Below, one piece after another: positions 53,963 through 63,362 of a stretch of 64,000 nucleotides of DNA. The stretch comes from Trinickia dinghuensis (GTDB lineage: Bacteria; Pseudomonadota; Gammaproteobacteria; Burkholderiales; Burkholderiaceae), in the NCBI RefSeq assembly GCF_003367175.1, contig NZ_QRGA01000015.1:186001-250000 (forward strand), read 5' to 3'. The notes under the pieces were generated by a model. It ran no database searches and was not told the DNA's origin. It saw nothing but the letters and a program-made list of their open reading frames with translations. A program made the position numbers and the translations under genes. Positions within the stretch are counted from its first letter, which is position 1. The number at the start of each line of letters is the position of its first letter.

Positions 53963-54874
53963 ATGAGAAAAGGCATCCCTAATCTAGCCGCGCTGCAGAT
54001 TTTCGAGGCATCCGCACGGCACGAGAGCTTCACCCGCGCGGCCGACGAGCTCGCGCTCACGCAAAGCGCCGTGTGCCGGCAAGTCGCCGCGCTCGAAAAT
54101 CGGCTTGGTGTCGCCTTGTTCCTGCGGATCAAGAAGCGCGTCGTGCTGACGCCCCACGGGCGCCATTACGCCGCGCAGATTCGAAAAAGCCTGGAGCGCA
54201 TCGAGCGCGACACGCTCGAACTGATGGCACAGCGCGGCATCGGCCGCGTGCTCGAACTCGCCGTCGTGCCGACCTTCGCCAGTCAATGGTTGATTCCGCG
54301 CCTGCCGCAATTCAGGACGCTGCGTCCCGACATCACGATCAACCTCTCGATCCGCACGGAGCCGTTTCTGTTCAGCGACTCGCCGTTCGATGCCGCCATC
54401 TATTTCGGCCGATCGGTGTGGCCGGGGACACAGGGCACGTTGCTGTTTCGCGAAGGCAGCGCGGTGCCCGTCTGCAGTCCGGCGCTCACCGCGGATTGCG
54501 CGCCGCTCACGCGCGAGCGCTTGGTCGACATGCCGCTCTTGCATTTGTCGACGCGGCCCGACGCCTGGCGCGAATGGTTTCGCACGCACGGCTTCGGCGA
54601 CGACGCGCGTGCCGTTCGCGGGCCGCGCTACGAGTTGTTTACGATGCTGTCGAGCGCGGCGCTGGCCGGCATGGGCGTCGCGCTGATGCCCGAAATCTTG
54701 ATCGCCGACGAACTCGCTTCGGGAAGACTGGCCGTCGCGCTCGACATGCCGCTCGCGAGCGATGCGGGCTACTACCTCGTCGCGCCCGATGCGGTCGCGA
54801 ACGACGAACCGTTCGTCGCGCTGTCGCAATGGCTGGTTTCGCTCGTCCCGGAATCGCTTAGACATCCTAAGTAA
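53963..54874 (+). CDS. LysR-family regulator (GcvA-like), probable lysine-catabolism regulator
   Basis: This 303-residue protein has an N-terminal HTH (LAALQIFEASARHESFTRAADELALTQSAVCRQVAALENRLGV) and an effector domain with FDAAIYFGRSVWPG and MLSSAALAGMGVALMP. The GcvA branch commonly regulates amino acid genes. Divergence from hglS across 220 bp suggests control of that operon. Confidence 0.9.
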   Translation: MRKGIPNLAALQIFEASARHESFTRAADELALTQSAVCRQVAALENRLGVALFLRIKKRVVLTPHGRHYAAQIRKSLERIERDTLELMAQRGIGRVLELAVVPTFASQWLIPRLPQFRTLRPDITINLSIRTEPFLFSDSPFDAAIYFGRSVWPGTQGTLLFREGSAVPVCSPALTADCAPLTRERLVDMPLLHLSTRPDAWREWFRTHGFGDDARAVRGPRYELFTMLSSAALAGMGVALMPEILIADELASGRLAVALDMPLASDAGYYLVAPDAVANDEPFVALSQWLVSLVPESLRHPK

Positions 54875-54905
54875 CAATCGAACGAACCATCGGGCCTCGA
54901 ATCGT

Positions 54906-55772
54906 CTACGCGCGCGCCTGCGTCACGATCCAATCGCGAAACGCCTGCATCGCGGGCGTCATACGCTTGGACTTGAGCCAGGTGAGCCAATAGCTGCCCG
55001 TGTGGACCTCGGCGTCGAACGGCCGCACGAGCCGTCCCGATTGAAGCTCCCGCTCGAACATGCGCGCCGGTGCGAGCGCCACGCCGGCGCCCAGCATCGC
55101 GGCCTCGACCATCAAGCGCGACGAATCGAACACGGGCCCGCGAATCGCGCCGCCCGGCAAACCCGCCTCCGCCAGCCATAGCGCCCACTCGTCGGCACGA
55201 TACGAGCGCAGCAGCGTCTCGGACGCAAGATCGCGCGGCGAGCTCAACCGCTTGGCCAATTCAGGCGCACACAGTGCCGTCAGCGGCGCATCGAGCAACG
55301 CCGACGCTTGCGTGCCGGGCCAATTGCCGTCGCCGAAGCGAATCGCGAAGTCGAAGCCCTCCGCCGCGAAATCGACCAAATTGTTGTGCGTCAGCAGCCG
55401 CAACTCGACGAACGGGTGCACCGAGCGAAACGCATTCAACCGCGGCATGAGCCAGCCGACGGCAAAAGTGCCGACGACGCCCACCGTCAGCACCTCATGA
55501 AAATGCCCGCCCTCGAACTGCTTCAGCACGGCATCGATGCGGCCGAAAGCGTCGGAGACGACAGGCAGCAGCGCCTGTCCCTCGTCAGTCATCCCGAGCC
55601 CGCGCGGCAAGCGTTTGAACAGTTGAGCACCGAGCCGCTCCTCGAGCGCCCGCACTTGCTGACTGACGGCGGCCTGCGTCACGCTCAACTCGCGCGCGGC
55701 GCGCGTGAAGCTCAAATGGCGCGCCGACGATTCGAATGCGCGCAAGGCGTTCAGCGGCAGATGTCTGGCCAT
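54906..55772 (-). CDS. LysR-family regulator (AmpR/PenR-like)
   Basis: This 288-residue protein has an HTH of the GcvA/AmpR type (PLNALRAFESSARHLSFTRAARELSVTQAAVSQQVRALEERLGA) and an effector domain with FDFAIRFGDGNWPG. It is divergent from the class A beta-lactamase across 105 bp, the ampR-bla/penR-penA arrangement, so it most likely controls beta-lactamase expression in response to cell-wall fragments. Confidence 0.88.
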   Translation of the reverse strand: MARHLPLNALRAFESSARHLSFTRAARELSVTQAAVSQQVRALEERLGAQLFKRLPRGLGMTDEGQALLPVVSDAFGRIDAVLKQFEGGHFHEVLTVGVVGTFAVGWLMPRLNAFRSVHPFVELRLLTHNNLVDFAAEGFDFAIRFGDGNWPGTQASALLDAPLTALCAPELAKRLSSPRDLASETLLRSYRADEWALWLAEAGLPGGAIRGPVFDSSRLMVEAAMLGAGVALAPARMFERELQSGRLVRPFDAEVHTGSYWLTWLKSKRMTPAMQAFRDWIVTQARA

Positions 55773-55784
55773 ACCCGAAGACCC

Positions 55785-55798
55785 ATAAGAAAAGTTAT
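55785..55798. promoter_or_regulatory. Candidate LysR-type operator between penR-like and beta-lactamase genes
   Basis: ATAA-N6-TTAT forms an interrupted dyad 13 bp from the LysR start codon and about 80 bp before the beta-lactamase. It fits the T-N11-A pattern of LysR-family sites. Confidence 0.4.
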
Positions 55799-55877
55799 TG
55801 TGTCTGAAAAATTATCGTTGATTGTCCCGCCGCATGCGAAACACGATATTTATGCCTCTTTCAACGGAGTGCAGCAG

Positions 55878-56825
55878 ATGCAAAGAAGAAAATTCCTCGG
55901 AACCACATTCGGCGCGATGATAGCTGGACTATCGACTTCAGTGTTGTCGGAATCGGCGGTCAGCGCAACGAAAGGCCGGACTGAAGCGCTGTCGCCGCGG
56001 CGCTCGCCGAAACTCGCTGCGCAAGCACGCGCGATCGAATCGGAATCGGCCTCGATCGAGAATGGCGTCGACGGCCGGTTGGGCGTGGCGATACAGGATC
56101 TCGAAACGGGCCTGCAAGCCGGACACCGCTCGGGCGAGTCGTTCGCGATGTGCAGCACATTCAAGCTGATGCTCGCGGCGAGCGTCCTGGCTCGCGTCGA
56201 TCGTCGCGAAGAAGATCCCGAGCGCCGCATCGTCTATGGGGCGGACCAGCTCGACGAATACGCGCCGATCACGCGCGAAAACGTGGGCGGCCAAGGAATG
56301 ACCGTCGGCGCACTGTGCGATGCGGCCGTGGCCATGAGCGACAACACGGCGGCGAACCTGCTGCTCGAGACGATCGGCGGCCCACCCGGCTTCACGGCGT
56401 TCATGAGGCAATTGGGCGATACTGTCACGCGCCTCGATCGCACCGAGCCGTCGTTGAACACTGCGATACCGGGCGACGTGCGCGATACGACGACGCCGGC
56501 CGCCATGCTCGGCAGCATGCGCAAGGTGTTGCTCGGCGATGCGTTGTCGGCCGTGTCGCGTGCGCAACTCTTGGCATGGGCGGTCGGCAACCGTACGGGC
56601 GCGACGCGCCTTCGCGCCGGCGTGCCGCGCGGTTGGCGCGTCGCAGACAAGACGGGTTCGGGCGAACGCGGAACGACGAACGATATCGGCGTGCTTTGGC
56701 CGCAGGATCGCGCGCCGATCCTGGTTACGGTGTACCTCACCGAGACGCGCGCCGACCTTCGCGCGCGCGAAGGCGCGATCGCGGAAGTAGCCCGCGCCAT
56801 CTCACGGCACACTATCCGACCTTAA
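55878..56825 (+). CDS. bla: Class A beta-lactamase with Tat-type signal
   Basis: This 315-residue enzyme has a twin-arginine leader (RRKFLG at 3-8). The motifs S93-T-F-K96, S154-D-N156, E190-P-S-L-N194 and K258-T-G260 correspond to Ambler 70-73, 130-132, 166-170 and 234-236. The residue before the catalytic Ser is Cys, but the position corresponding to Ambler 238 is Gly, so the disulfide of class A carbapenemases is absent. It resembles the Burkholderia Pen family. A putative LysR activator is divergent. An amino-acid oxidase gene begins 13 bp downstream. Confidence 0.95.
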   Translation: MQRRKFLGTTFGAMIAGLSTSVLSESAVSATKGRTEALSPRRSPKLAAQARAIESESASIENGVDGRLGVAIQDLETGLQAGHRSGESFAMCSTFKLMLAASVLARVDRREEDPERRIVYGADQLDEYAPITRENVGGQGMTVGALCDAAVAMSDNTAANLLLETIGGPPGFTAFMRQLGDTVTRLDRTEPSLNTAIPGDVRDTTTPAAMLGSMRKVLLGDALSAVSRAQLLAWAVGNRTGATRLRAGVPRGWRVADKTGSGERGTTNDIGVLWPQDRAPILVTVYLTETRADLRAREGAIAEVARAISRHTIRP

Positions 56826-56838
56826 AGGGGACCCACGC

Positions 56839-58125
56839 ATGCACGCGGCAGCACGAAGCTTTTACGAAGCCACGGTCGAACGCTCCGTGCGGCCTTCACT
56901 CTCGGCTGCCGGAGAAGAAGCCGCGGTCTGCATCGTCGGCGGAGGCTTCGCGGGGCTCGCCACGGCGCTCGGGCTCGTGGAACGCGGCATGCGCGACATC
57001 GTCGTTCTAGATGCTCAGCGCGTAGGCTTCGGCGCATCGGGGCGTAACGGCGGCTTCGTCTTCGGCGGATACAGCCTCGATTGCGCCGACCTGCTGCGCG
57101 CAGTGGGATCGACGGACGCCCGTGCGCTTTATCGCTTGACGCTCGACGCCGTCAAGCTGATCGGCGCGCGCATCGCGCGCCACGGCATCGCCTGCGATGT
57201 CGTCAATGACGGCGTCATCCTCGCCGATTGGTTCGGCCGCCCCGAGAGCCTCGCCGCCCAGCGCAAACTCATGCGGGAATCGTTCGGCGTGGAATGGGAG
57301 CCGATTTCGAAGAGCGCGATGCGCGACCGCTTGAAGACGGACCGCTATCACGGCGGCCTGCTCGAGCGGCATGGATTTCATTTCCATCCGCTCAAATACG
57401 CGCTCGGTATAGCGCAAGCGCTGACCGACGCCGGGGCGCGCATTTACGAGCACAGTGCGGCACTCGGTGTGACTCGCGAGCAAGATCGATATTTGGTGAG
57501 GACTGCCAACGGTTCCATTTCGGCCCGCCACGTCGTCATGGCGGGCGGCGGCTACGCCCGCGGCATCTATCGCCCCGTCGAGCGCGCGGTGCTGCCCATC
57601 GCCACGTATGTCGTCGCGACGGAACCGCTCGGCGCCCGGCTGAAAGACGCTGTCGATTGCGACTCGGCCGTCTACGATACGCGCTTCGCCTTCGACTATT
57701 ACCGTGCCTTGCCGGACACGCGCATTCTCTGGGGCGGACGCATCTCGATCTTCGAGCGCAACCCGCGCAAGATCGCGAGCCTCTTGATGCGCGACTTGCT
57801 GCGCGTCTATCCGCAGTTGACGGGCGTCAAGCTCGACTACGCGTGGGGTGGATTGATGAGCTACGCGCGGCACAAGATGCCGCAGATCGGGCAATGCCCG
57901 GATGGGATCTGGCACGCGGTGGGCTTCGGCGGACACGGTGTCGCGCCCACGACGGCCGCCGGCGAATTGCTCGCGGCGGCCATCGCCGAAGGGCGGCCCG
58001 TTCCGGCGGCGTTCGCCCGCTTTGGCCTCGAACCGACCTACGGTGCGATCGGGCTCGCAGCCGCCGAGCTGACCTATCTAAGCAAAATCACCGCCGACGC
58101 GATCGCCGAACGTACAAGCCGATAG
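56839..58125 (+). CDS. FAD-dependent amino-acid oxidase, possible L-pipecolate oxidase (AmaA-like)
   Basis: This 428-residue DAO-fold flavoprotein has the dinucleotide motif VCIVGGGFAGLATALGLVERG (residues 30-50), VGFGASGRNGGFVFGGYSL and a C-terminal VGFGGHGVAPTTAAGELLA. It belongs to the DadA/PuuB/AmaA-like oxidases. With amaB, aminotransferase and hglS within 7 kb, oxidation of L-pipecolate to piperidine-6-carboxylate is plausible; putrescine-derivative oxidation is an alternative. AAAGGGGA precedes the ATG, 13 bp after the beta-lactamase, so the two are probably co-transcribed. Confidence 0.85.
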   Translation: MHAAARSFYEATVERSVRPSLSAAGEEAAVCIVGGGFAGLATALGLVERGMRDIVVLDAQRVGFGASGRNGGFVFGGYSLDCADLLRAVGSTDARALYRLTLDAVKLIGARIARHGIACDVVNDGVILADWFGRPESLAAQRKLMRESFGVEWEPISKSAMRDRLKTDRYHGGLLERHGFHFHPLKYALGIAQALTDAGARIYEHSAALGVTREQDRYLVRTANGSISARHVVMAGGGYARGIYRPVERAVLPIATYVVATEPLGARLKDAVDCDSAVYDTRFAFDYYRALPDTRILWGGRISIFERNPRKIASLLMRDLLRVYPQLTGVKLDYAWGGLMSYARHKMPQIGQCPDGIWHAVGFGGHGVAPTTAAGELLAAAIAEGRPVPAAFARFGLEPTYGAIGLAAAELTYLSKITADAIAERTSR

Positions 58126-58135
58126 CCCCTCCTCA

Positions 58136-59563
58136 TCACTGGATCATCGGCACTTGAACGTTGTCGGGTCCCGGCCCGGCCGGTGCCGTCGCCGCGCCCG
58201 ATTCGACGATCGCGCGATCGACGAGCGCCTTCGCCTCGGTGCTGCTCGCATCGACCGAGAGCGCCTTGCCGGCGTTGTGCCAGACGCAATTCCAACGCGA
58301 CTGGACGACGCAAGCGTGCGCCGCGCTCAACGACACGTCGCGTTCCTGCTCGCGCGAAACGAGTTCTTCGCGCAAGCTCTGCGCTTCACCGTTACTCGGA
58401 TCCGCCGCCAGCACGCGATCGAGCGAGGCTCTCGCGCCCCTCAGATCGTTCTTCGAAAGCGCCGCTTGCGCGCTGCCTAACGAGCGATAGGCAGCCTCGC
58501 GGCCGGAAGACTCCGCCTGCACGTCATTGCGCAACGAGCGCCGATATTGCTGCCTTGTCTTCGCGTTCGCGTACGCGGCATTCGCATCGGCGCCAGGCAC
58601 ACGGCCCTCGGCCGACCGCGGCGCATAACCGCGCGAGCGCCCGTTGGCATACGAATTCCCCGGCCCGTTGGGCTGCTGCTGCGCTTGCGGCGGCGCCGGT
58701 GCGGCGCTCGGCTGTTGCGGCGACTGCATCGCGAAGTTCGGCTGCGCCTGCATCGTCGGGGCAGGCGGCGGCAACGAAGCGACCGACGTGCCGGGCGGCG
58801 GAGTCGACTCGTCGGCCCTCCGCGCAGGCGGCGTACCCATGCCGTTGGCGTTCGAAGCCACGCTATTGCTATTCGACGATGAGTTCGACGACGAACCGTT
58901 CAACCGCGCGCCGTCGTCGCCCGAAGGCGCTGCGGGCGCGACGTTGTTCGCCACGGGTGCGGGCGGCTGCATCGCATTGCTGCCCGACGGCGCGTTGCCG
59001 TTGCCATCCGAGGGCGCGGCCGCGCTCGAGTCGTTGCCTCCAGTCGAAGCAATCGAGCCCTCCACCGACTTCGACGTGTTCTCGTGCGGCAGCGGCAAGA
59101 TGCCGTCGTACCGATGCACGACTACCACGCCGCCGTACAGCAAGACGAAAGCGGCAACGACCAGCGCCGTTCCTCCCTTGAGCCCCCATTGGCGCCCTTC
59201 ATGGGCAGCGCGCGCGCGCGCACCGCCACCGGGATAGGGATAGGGGTCGCCGTCGGGGGACGCGAACAGCGGCGTGGGCGGGCCGGGCCACGGCGGATCC
59301 AGATCGCCCTCGAAATCGTAGGCCGGCGCCCTGGGCTCGGCGCGCGCGGACGCGGCCGGGCCACGGGGCTCGCGCCTCTCGCCGCCGGCATGCTCGGAAA
59401 AACCGGCATGGTCGGTGCCATTGTCGTGCGCCGCATTGCCTGCCAACGCGAAGCGCGCATGCGCGCCGCAGTGAGGGCAGAAAGCGACGGGTTCCGAAAT
59501 CCGGCCGCCGCAGCGGGCACATGCCGTCGGAAATTTTTGCTCGCGAGCGGTTTGATCGCGCAT
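58136..59563 (-). CDS. Zinc-ribbon, single-pass membrane protein with TPR-like C-terminus
   Basis: This 475-residue protein has an N-terminal zinc ribbon (CARCG-x9-FCPHCG, residues about 15-33), a proline-rich cytoplasmic linker, one transmembrane helix (TALVVAAFVLLYGGVVVV, about 131-148) and a long Asn/Ser/Pro/Gln-rich low-complexity region (165-320). A TPR-like helical domain ends the protein (AAYRSLGSAQAALSKNDLRGARASLDRVLAADP). The topology puts the TPR in the periplasm. No specific function is recognised. Confidence 0.8.
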   Translation of the reverse strand: MRDQTAREQKFPTACARCGGRISEPVAFCPHCGAHARFALAGNAAHDNGTDHAGFSEHAGGERREPRGPAASARAEPRAPAYDFEGDLDPPWPGPPTPLFASPDGDPYPYPGGGARARAAHEGRQWGLKGGTALVVAAFVLLYGGVVVVHRYDGILPLPHENTSKSVEGSIASTGGNDSSAAAPSDGNGNAPSGSNAMQPPAPVANNVAPAAPSGDDGARLNGSSSNSSSNSNSVASNANGMGTPPARRADESTPPPGTSVASLPPPAPTMQAQPNFAMQSPQQPSAAPAPPQAQQQPNGPGNSYANGRSRGYAPRSAEGRVPGADANAAYANAKTRQQYRRSLRNDVQAESSGREAAYRSLGSAQAALSKNDLRGARASLDRVLAADPSNGEAQSLREELVSREQERDVSLSAAHACVVQSRWNCVWHNAGKALSVDASSTEAKALVDRAIVESGAATAPAGPGPDNVQVPMIQ

Positions 59564-59854
59564 GTCCGCACCTCCTACGATGCGGACGAAGCAGACATTG
59601 CGCCTCGCCTCGAATGCGCGCTCGCCGGTGCAAGCGCGATTAACCGCTCGATTCGACGGAAAAGTTTGTCCATGATCGTCAATCGAATCGAATCAGTGGC
59701 CCACTATCGTTCAGCGGCCCCCATGCGTCAAGCCGACGTGGCATTTTCGCGCCAGCCAAATCGGCCAGAAGTTCGTGGCTCAATGCCAATCGGTTTCGAC
59801 GCCAATTAAAGAGCAAAGACCGTGCACGCAATGCCTTTCACGAGGCGCACGGTG
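59564..59854. other. Intergenic region, no gene seen
   Basis: These 291 bp lie between the 3' end of the PAS-AraC gene and the start of the zinc-ribbon gene and must hold the latter's promoter. I see no clear hairpin or operator beyond a short direct repeat of AATCG. Confidence 0.4.
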
Positions 59855-60625
59855 TCATCGCGGCAGCGTGCCGTGCAGCAGCATCCTATATTCGCTGGGC
59901 GTGACGCCGACGGTAGCCTTGAATTGGCGGGTGAACGCACTGTGATCCGTGTACCCGCAAAGGGCCGCGACATCGGTAACTTTGTCATTCGATGCAAGTA
60001 ATGCCGTCGCCGCGTCGAGCCGCGTTTTCAACAGCACCTGACGTGGCGTCAAATGAAAAACCTTATGAAAATATCTTTCGAGTTGTGCAACCGACATCCC
60101 GGCCATTTGCGCCAGATGCGTCAAATTGAGCGGCTGCACATAGTTTTCCTGAATGTACTGAACCACCTCGGCCAGCTTCGAATAGGCAGGGTGCGTCCGC
60201 TCGTTGGCTTTCAAGTCGCGCGACGCGCCCGCGATTCCGACGACCTGCCCCGAACCGTTGAAGAGGGGCACCTTCGACGTCAAACACCACCCCGGCTGAC
60301 GCCCCGGATAGAGATGCAGTTCGAGCTGATCGATCATCGATGCGCCGCCGTTGACGATCGATTGATCCTGCTCCATGTAGGCGGCGCCGAAGCGCGACGG
60401 AAAAACTTCCTCGGTCGTCTTGCCGACGATCCCGCGTTTGTCCTTGCAGCCGCAACGCGTCGCCAGCGTGCGATTGACGAGCGCATAGCGCGCCTCGCGG
60501 TCCTTCACGAAGAAGACCAGGTCGGGCAACGCATCGAGCACCGGTTCAAGCTGCGCGTAATACGGCAGCATGTCGGCTAGCGTTTCGGCGGCGGGCATGG
60601 GCGGAAAGGGAATCGTCGGTGGCAT
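59855..60625 (-). CDS. PAS-AraC transcriptional regulator
   Basis: This 256-residue protein has an N-terminal PAS domain (ALPDLVFFVKDREARYALVNRTLA, with a CGCKDKRGIVGKTTEEVFP segment) and a C-terminal AraC HTH (LTHLAQMAGMSVAQLERYFHKVF, VTDVAALCGYTDHSAFTRQFK). It lies 55 bp after the hydroxyproline dehydrogenase operon on the same strand and could regulate it. ATG 60625 begins MPPTIPFPPM. Confidence 0.88.
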   Translation of the reverse strand: MPPTIPFPPMPAAETLADMLPYYAQLEPVLDALPDLVFFVKDREARYALVNRTLATRCGCKDKRGIVGKTTEEVFPSRFGAAYMEQDQSIVNGGASMIDQLELHLYPGRQPGWCLTSKVPLFNGSGQVVGIAGASRDLKANERTHPAYSKLAEVVQYIQENYVQPLNLTHLAQMAGMSVAQLERYFHKVFHLTPRQVLLKTRLDAATALLASNDKVTDVAALCGYTDHSAFTRQFKATVGVTPSEYRMLLHGTLPR

Positions 60626-60680
60626 CGTCACGAGGCGCTGAGAACGGCGCGGCAGACATGCGCCGCGCAAAGCGCATCGA

Positions 60681-61961
60681 TTATAGGCGAGCGTCGTTCT
60701 TCGACTGTGACTGCGCCTCCAAGAGCGCGCCGATGCCGGTCGGAGCGAGCGGAGGCCGCGGCATCGCCGCGTCCCAGCCGAAGTAGGTCTGGACGGCCGC
60801 GCCGCAAATGCGCCCTTGGCAAGGCCCCATCCCGCAGCGCGTGTGCAGCTTCGCATCGCGCCAAGTCGCATGCGCCGATACGTCGCCGAATGCCACGTCC
60901 TCGCAGCGGCAAAGGATCGTCTCCGCGCTAGGCCAGGCACGCGCACGCGCGCCGAGTTCGAACGCGCGCGCCACTCGCTGCGCAAAGCGTCGCCAACGAT
61001 CGCGCTCGCGGATCAGTTGCGCGGGCACCGGCCGGCCGCAGGCGGCAAGCCCCGCGATTTCGCCTTCGGCGCGCGCCAGTTCCATCCCGCCGATTCCCGT
61101 GCACTCGCCCGCCGCCCAGATACCGCGCACGGATGTGCGCTGCAGATCGTCGACTTCGACCGCTCCCCGCGCCAACGCGCATCCGGCCATCTGCGCGAGC
61201 GAAACATTCGGAACGAGTCCGTAGCCGCACGCGATACGGTCGCATTCGAGCTTCACATCCCGTCCGCCGCGGCGCACGACGGCCGCTTCCACGCGATCGT
61301 CGCCGAGCGCCTGCGTGACGACGCTATCGGCCCAGTAGCGCGTGCCGGCGAAACCGCGCGTCAAACGCATTGCTTGCCAAGCTTTCGAAGGCGTCGCGCC
61401 GAGCGAGATGCCGAACGACGCAATGGCGCGCCACGGCGCTTGCTCGACACATGCGATCACGTTCGCACCCGCCGCGCGCGCCGTCGCCAGCGCGGCAATG
61501 AGCAGGGGCCCGCTGCCCGCGAGCACGACGCGTTCGCCACGCACCGGCATACCGCCTTTGATCAGCGCTTGCAGCGCGCCCGCCCCCGTCACGCCCGGCA
61601 ACGTCCATCCGGCGAACGGCAGCAATCGCTCGCGCGCGCCCGAGGCAATGATCAGTTGTCCGAACGAAATCGACATCCCGCCGGATGCCGCCGACTCGAT
61701 GATCATTTCACCGAGGTCGTTCAACGCCGAGATTTTCGCGCCGTTGTAGAACGTCACGTTGGCGCGCCCGATCAAATCGGCAAGCGACTCGCGCAGCGCA
61801 CCGGGCATCGCGACACCCGGGCCTTGACGCCAGATCTGCCCGCCCGCTCGCGGATTGTCGTCGACCACGGCAATCGTCATGCCACCCTGCGCGGCAGCGC
61901 GTGCCGCGGCCAGCCCGGCCGGCCCCGCGCCAACGACGACGAGATCGAATTTCGCTTTCAT
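60681..61961 (-). CDS. FAD/NAD-binding subunit with BFD-like [2Fe-2S] domain, D-hydroxyproline dehydrogenase complex
   Basis: This 426-residue protein has two Rossmann motifs (LVVVGAGPAGLAAARAAAQGG at 6-26; VVLAGSGPLLIAALATARAAG near 160) and a C-terminal cysteine cluster (CRCED-x25-CGMGPCQGRICG) that binds [2Fe-2S]. It matches the HcnB/LhpF-type subunit of heterotrimeric D-amino-acid dehydrogenases. Its ATG overlaps the small ferredoxin gene's stop. Confidence 0.9.
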   Translation of the reverse strand: MKAKFDLVVVGAGPAGLAAARAAAQGGMTIAVVDDNPRAGGQIWRQGPGVAMPGALRESLADLIGRANVTFYNGAKISALNDLGEMIIESAASGGMSISFGQLIIASGARERLLPFAGWTLPGVTGAGALQALIKGGMPVRGERVVLAGSGPLLIAALATARAAGANVIACVEQAPWRAIASFGISLGATPSKAWQAMRLTRGFAGTRYWADSVVTQALGDDRVEAAVVRRGGRDVKLECDRIACGYGLVPNVSLAQMAGCALARGAVEVDDLQRTSVRGIWAAGECTGIGGMELARAEGEIAGLAACGRPVPAQLIRERDRWRRFAQRVARAFELGARARAWPSAETILCRCEDVAFGDVSAHATWRDAKLHTRCGMGPCQGRICGAAVQTYFGWDAAMPRPPLAPTGIGALLEAQSQSKNDARL

Positions 61962-62242
61962 GAGGGTGCGCCTTCCGTGCGGATCGTCATCCCGTCGCGG
62001 CAAATCGTTTGACAAGCCAGTACGTGAGCGCGTCCGTCGATCGTCATTCGACATTCCTGACAAACGCCCATCGCACAAAGCGCGGCACGCGGCTGCCCGC
62101 CCACCGAGACGCGCGTGCCCCGCACGCCGTAGCGTCGAAATACCGCCGCCACGGCAGTCGTGTACTCGGGTACCTCCAGCGGCACGCCATCGATCGTCAC
62201 GACGACAGGCACCGCCGCGCGGTCGGCCGTTTCATACGCCAT
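61958..62242 (-). CDS. [2Fe-2S] ferredoxin-like small subunit of the dehydrogenase
   Basis: This 94-residue protein has a plant-type [2Fe-2S] motif (ALCAMGVCQECRMTIDG, then a Cys in VLACQT). It matches the HcnA-like small subunit of hydroxyproline or cyanide-forming dehydrogenases. It is coupled to both flavoprotein subunits by 11-bp and 4-bp overlaps. Confidence 0.9.
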   Translation of the reverse strand: MAYETADRAAVPVVVTIDGVPLEVPEYTTAVAAVFRRYGVRGTRVSVGGQPRAALCAMGVCQECRMTIDGRAHVLACQTICRDGMTIRTEGAPS

Positions 62243-63362
62243 GACTCGCCTCCTGCGCAAATCGATCGACTCGATAAGGCGCCGCGTCGATCCGCGCGCG
62301 CGTACCGGCGATCTGCGCCGCCAGCAGTTTGGCTGTCGCGAGCGAAGTCGTGACACCGAGCCCCTCGTGTCCTGCGGCAATCCACACGCCCGGCAGCGCG
62401 TCGCCGGCCGGGCCGACGATCGGCAGGCCGTCCGGTGTCGCCGCCCGAAAACCCGTCCATGCGCGAATCGCATTGAGCGACGGCAGCGACGGCAAATAGC
62501 GCGCGGCCCGCTCGAGCATACGCGCCAGCACCGGCCATTCGGCGGCCGGATCGAGCGTGTCGAACTGACGCGAGGAGCCGAGCAGCACCTGCCCCGTCGG
62601 CCTCGGCTGCGCGTTGAAGGCGACCGACGCGCCTTCGGTCTGATGCGCGCTCTTGATGTACCCGAGCTCGAGCACTTGATGATGGAGGTAGCCGGGGTAA
62701 CGATCGGTGATCAAGAGATGCCCCTTCTTCGGGACGATCGGCAGCCCCGGCACGAGCCGTTGCGCGAACAGTCCATTGGCAACGATGATCAAGCCGCCGC
62801 TCACCGTCTCGCCGCTCGCCAGCCGCGCCTCGCCTGTTGCGAGCGCCGTCACTTCGCATCCTAGCCGCACGCGAATGTTGCGGGCACCCGGCGAATGTTC
62901 GAGCAGCCACTGCGCGGCACGCGGCGCATACACGATCGAGTCGTCCGGCACGATCAGGCCGCCGGCCATCGGCACGGCGAGCGAGGGCTCGCACTCGTGC
63001 AGCGCCGCGGCATCGAGCAGCTCCGTCTTGACGCCGCTGCCGGCGAATGCGCGTTGCAGTTCGCACGCCGCTTCCCACTCTTCGCCATCCGCCGCGACCC
63101 ATACCGTGCCGCAACGCGAGAACGCATCGGCCGCTCGCAGCGACGGCGCCAGTTCGAGCCAAAGCTCACGCGAATAGCGGCTCAACGCGAGTTCGGCCGG
63201 CGAGTCGTTCATGACGACGATATGGCCCATGCCGGCCGCCGTCGCGCCGCCGCCGATGCCCACCGCGTCGAGCACTTCGACGGTCATGCCTTGCGCGGCC
63301 AGCTCCGCGGCACACGCCGCGCCGACGATACCCGCGCCGATCACGACGACGTCGGCAGTCAT
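62232..63362 (-). CDS. DadA-like FAD catalytic subunit, D-hydroxyproline dehydrogenase
   Basis: This 376-residue DAO-fold subunit has [21 protein letters not shown] (residues 5-25), [13 protein letters not shown] and a C-terminal [22 protein letters not shown]. As the HcnC/LhpB-type subunit it would oxidise cis-4-hydroxy-D-proline to the pyrroline. Its ATG overlaps the stop of the epimerase gene as ATGA. Confidence 0.9.
   Translation of the reverse strand: MTADVVVIGAGIVGAACAAELAAQGMTVEVLDAVGIGGGATAAGMGHIVVMNDSPAELALSRYSRELWLELAPSLRAADAFSRCGTVWVAADGEEWEAACELQRAFAGSGVKTELLDAAALHECEPSLAVPMAGGLIVPDDSIVYAPRAAQWLLEHSPGARNIRVRLGCEVTALATGEARLASGETVSGGLIIVANGLFAQRLVPGLPIVPKKGHLLITDRYPGYLHHQVLELGYIKSAHQTEGASVAFNAQPRPTGQVLLGSSRQFDTLDPAAEWPVLARMLERAARYLPSLPSLNAIRAWTGFRAATPDGLPIVGPAGDALPGVWIAAGHEGLGVTTSLATAKLLAAQIAGTRARIDAAPYRVDRFAQEASHGV

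Noticed and set aside
55878..56825. Possible class A carbapenemase because of the Cys before the catalytic Ser
   Set aside because: The partner position after K-T-G (Ambler 238) is Gly, so the carbapenemase disulfide cannot form.
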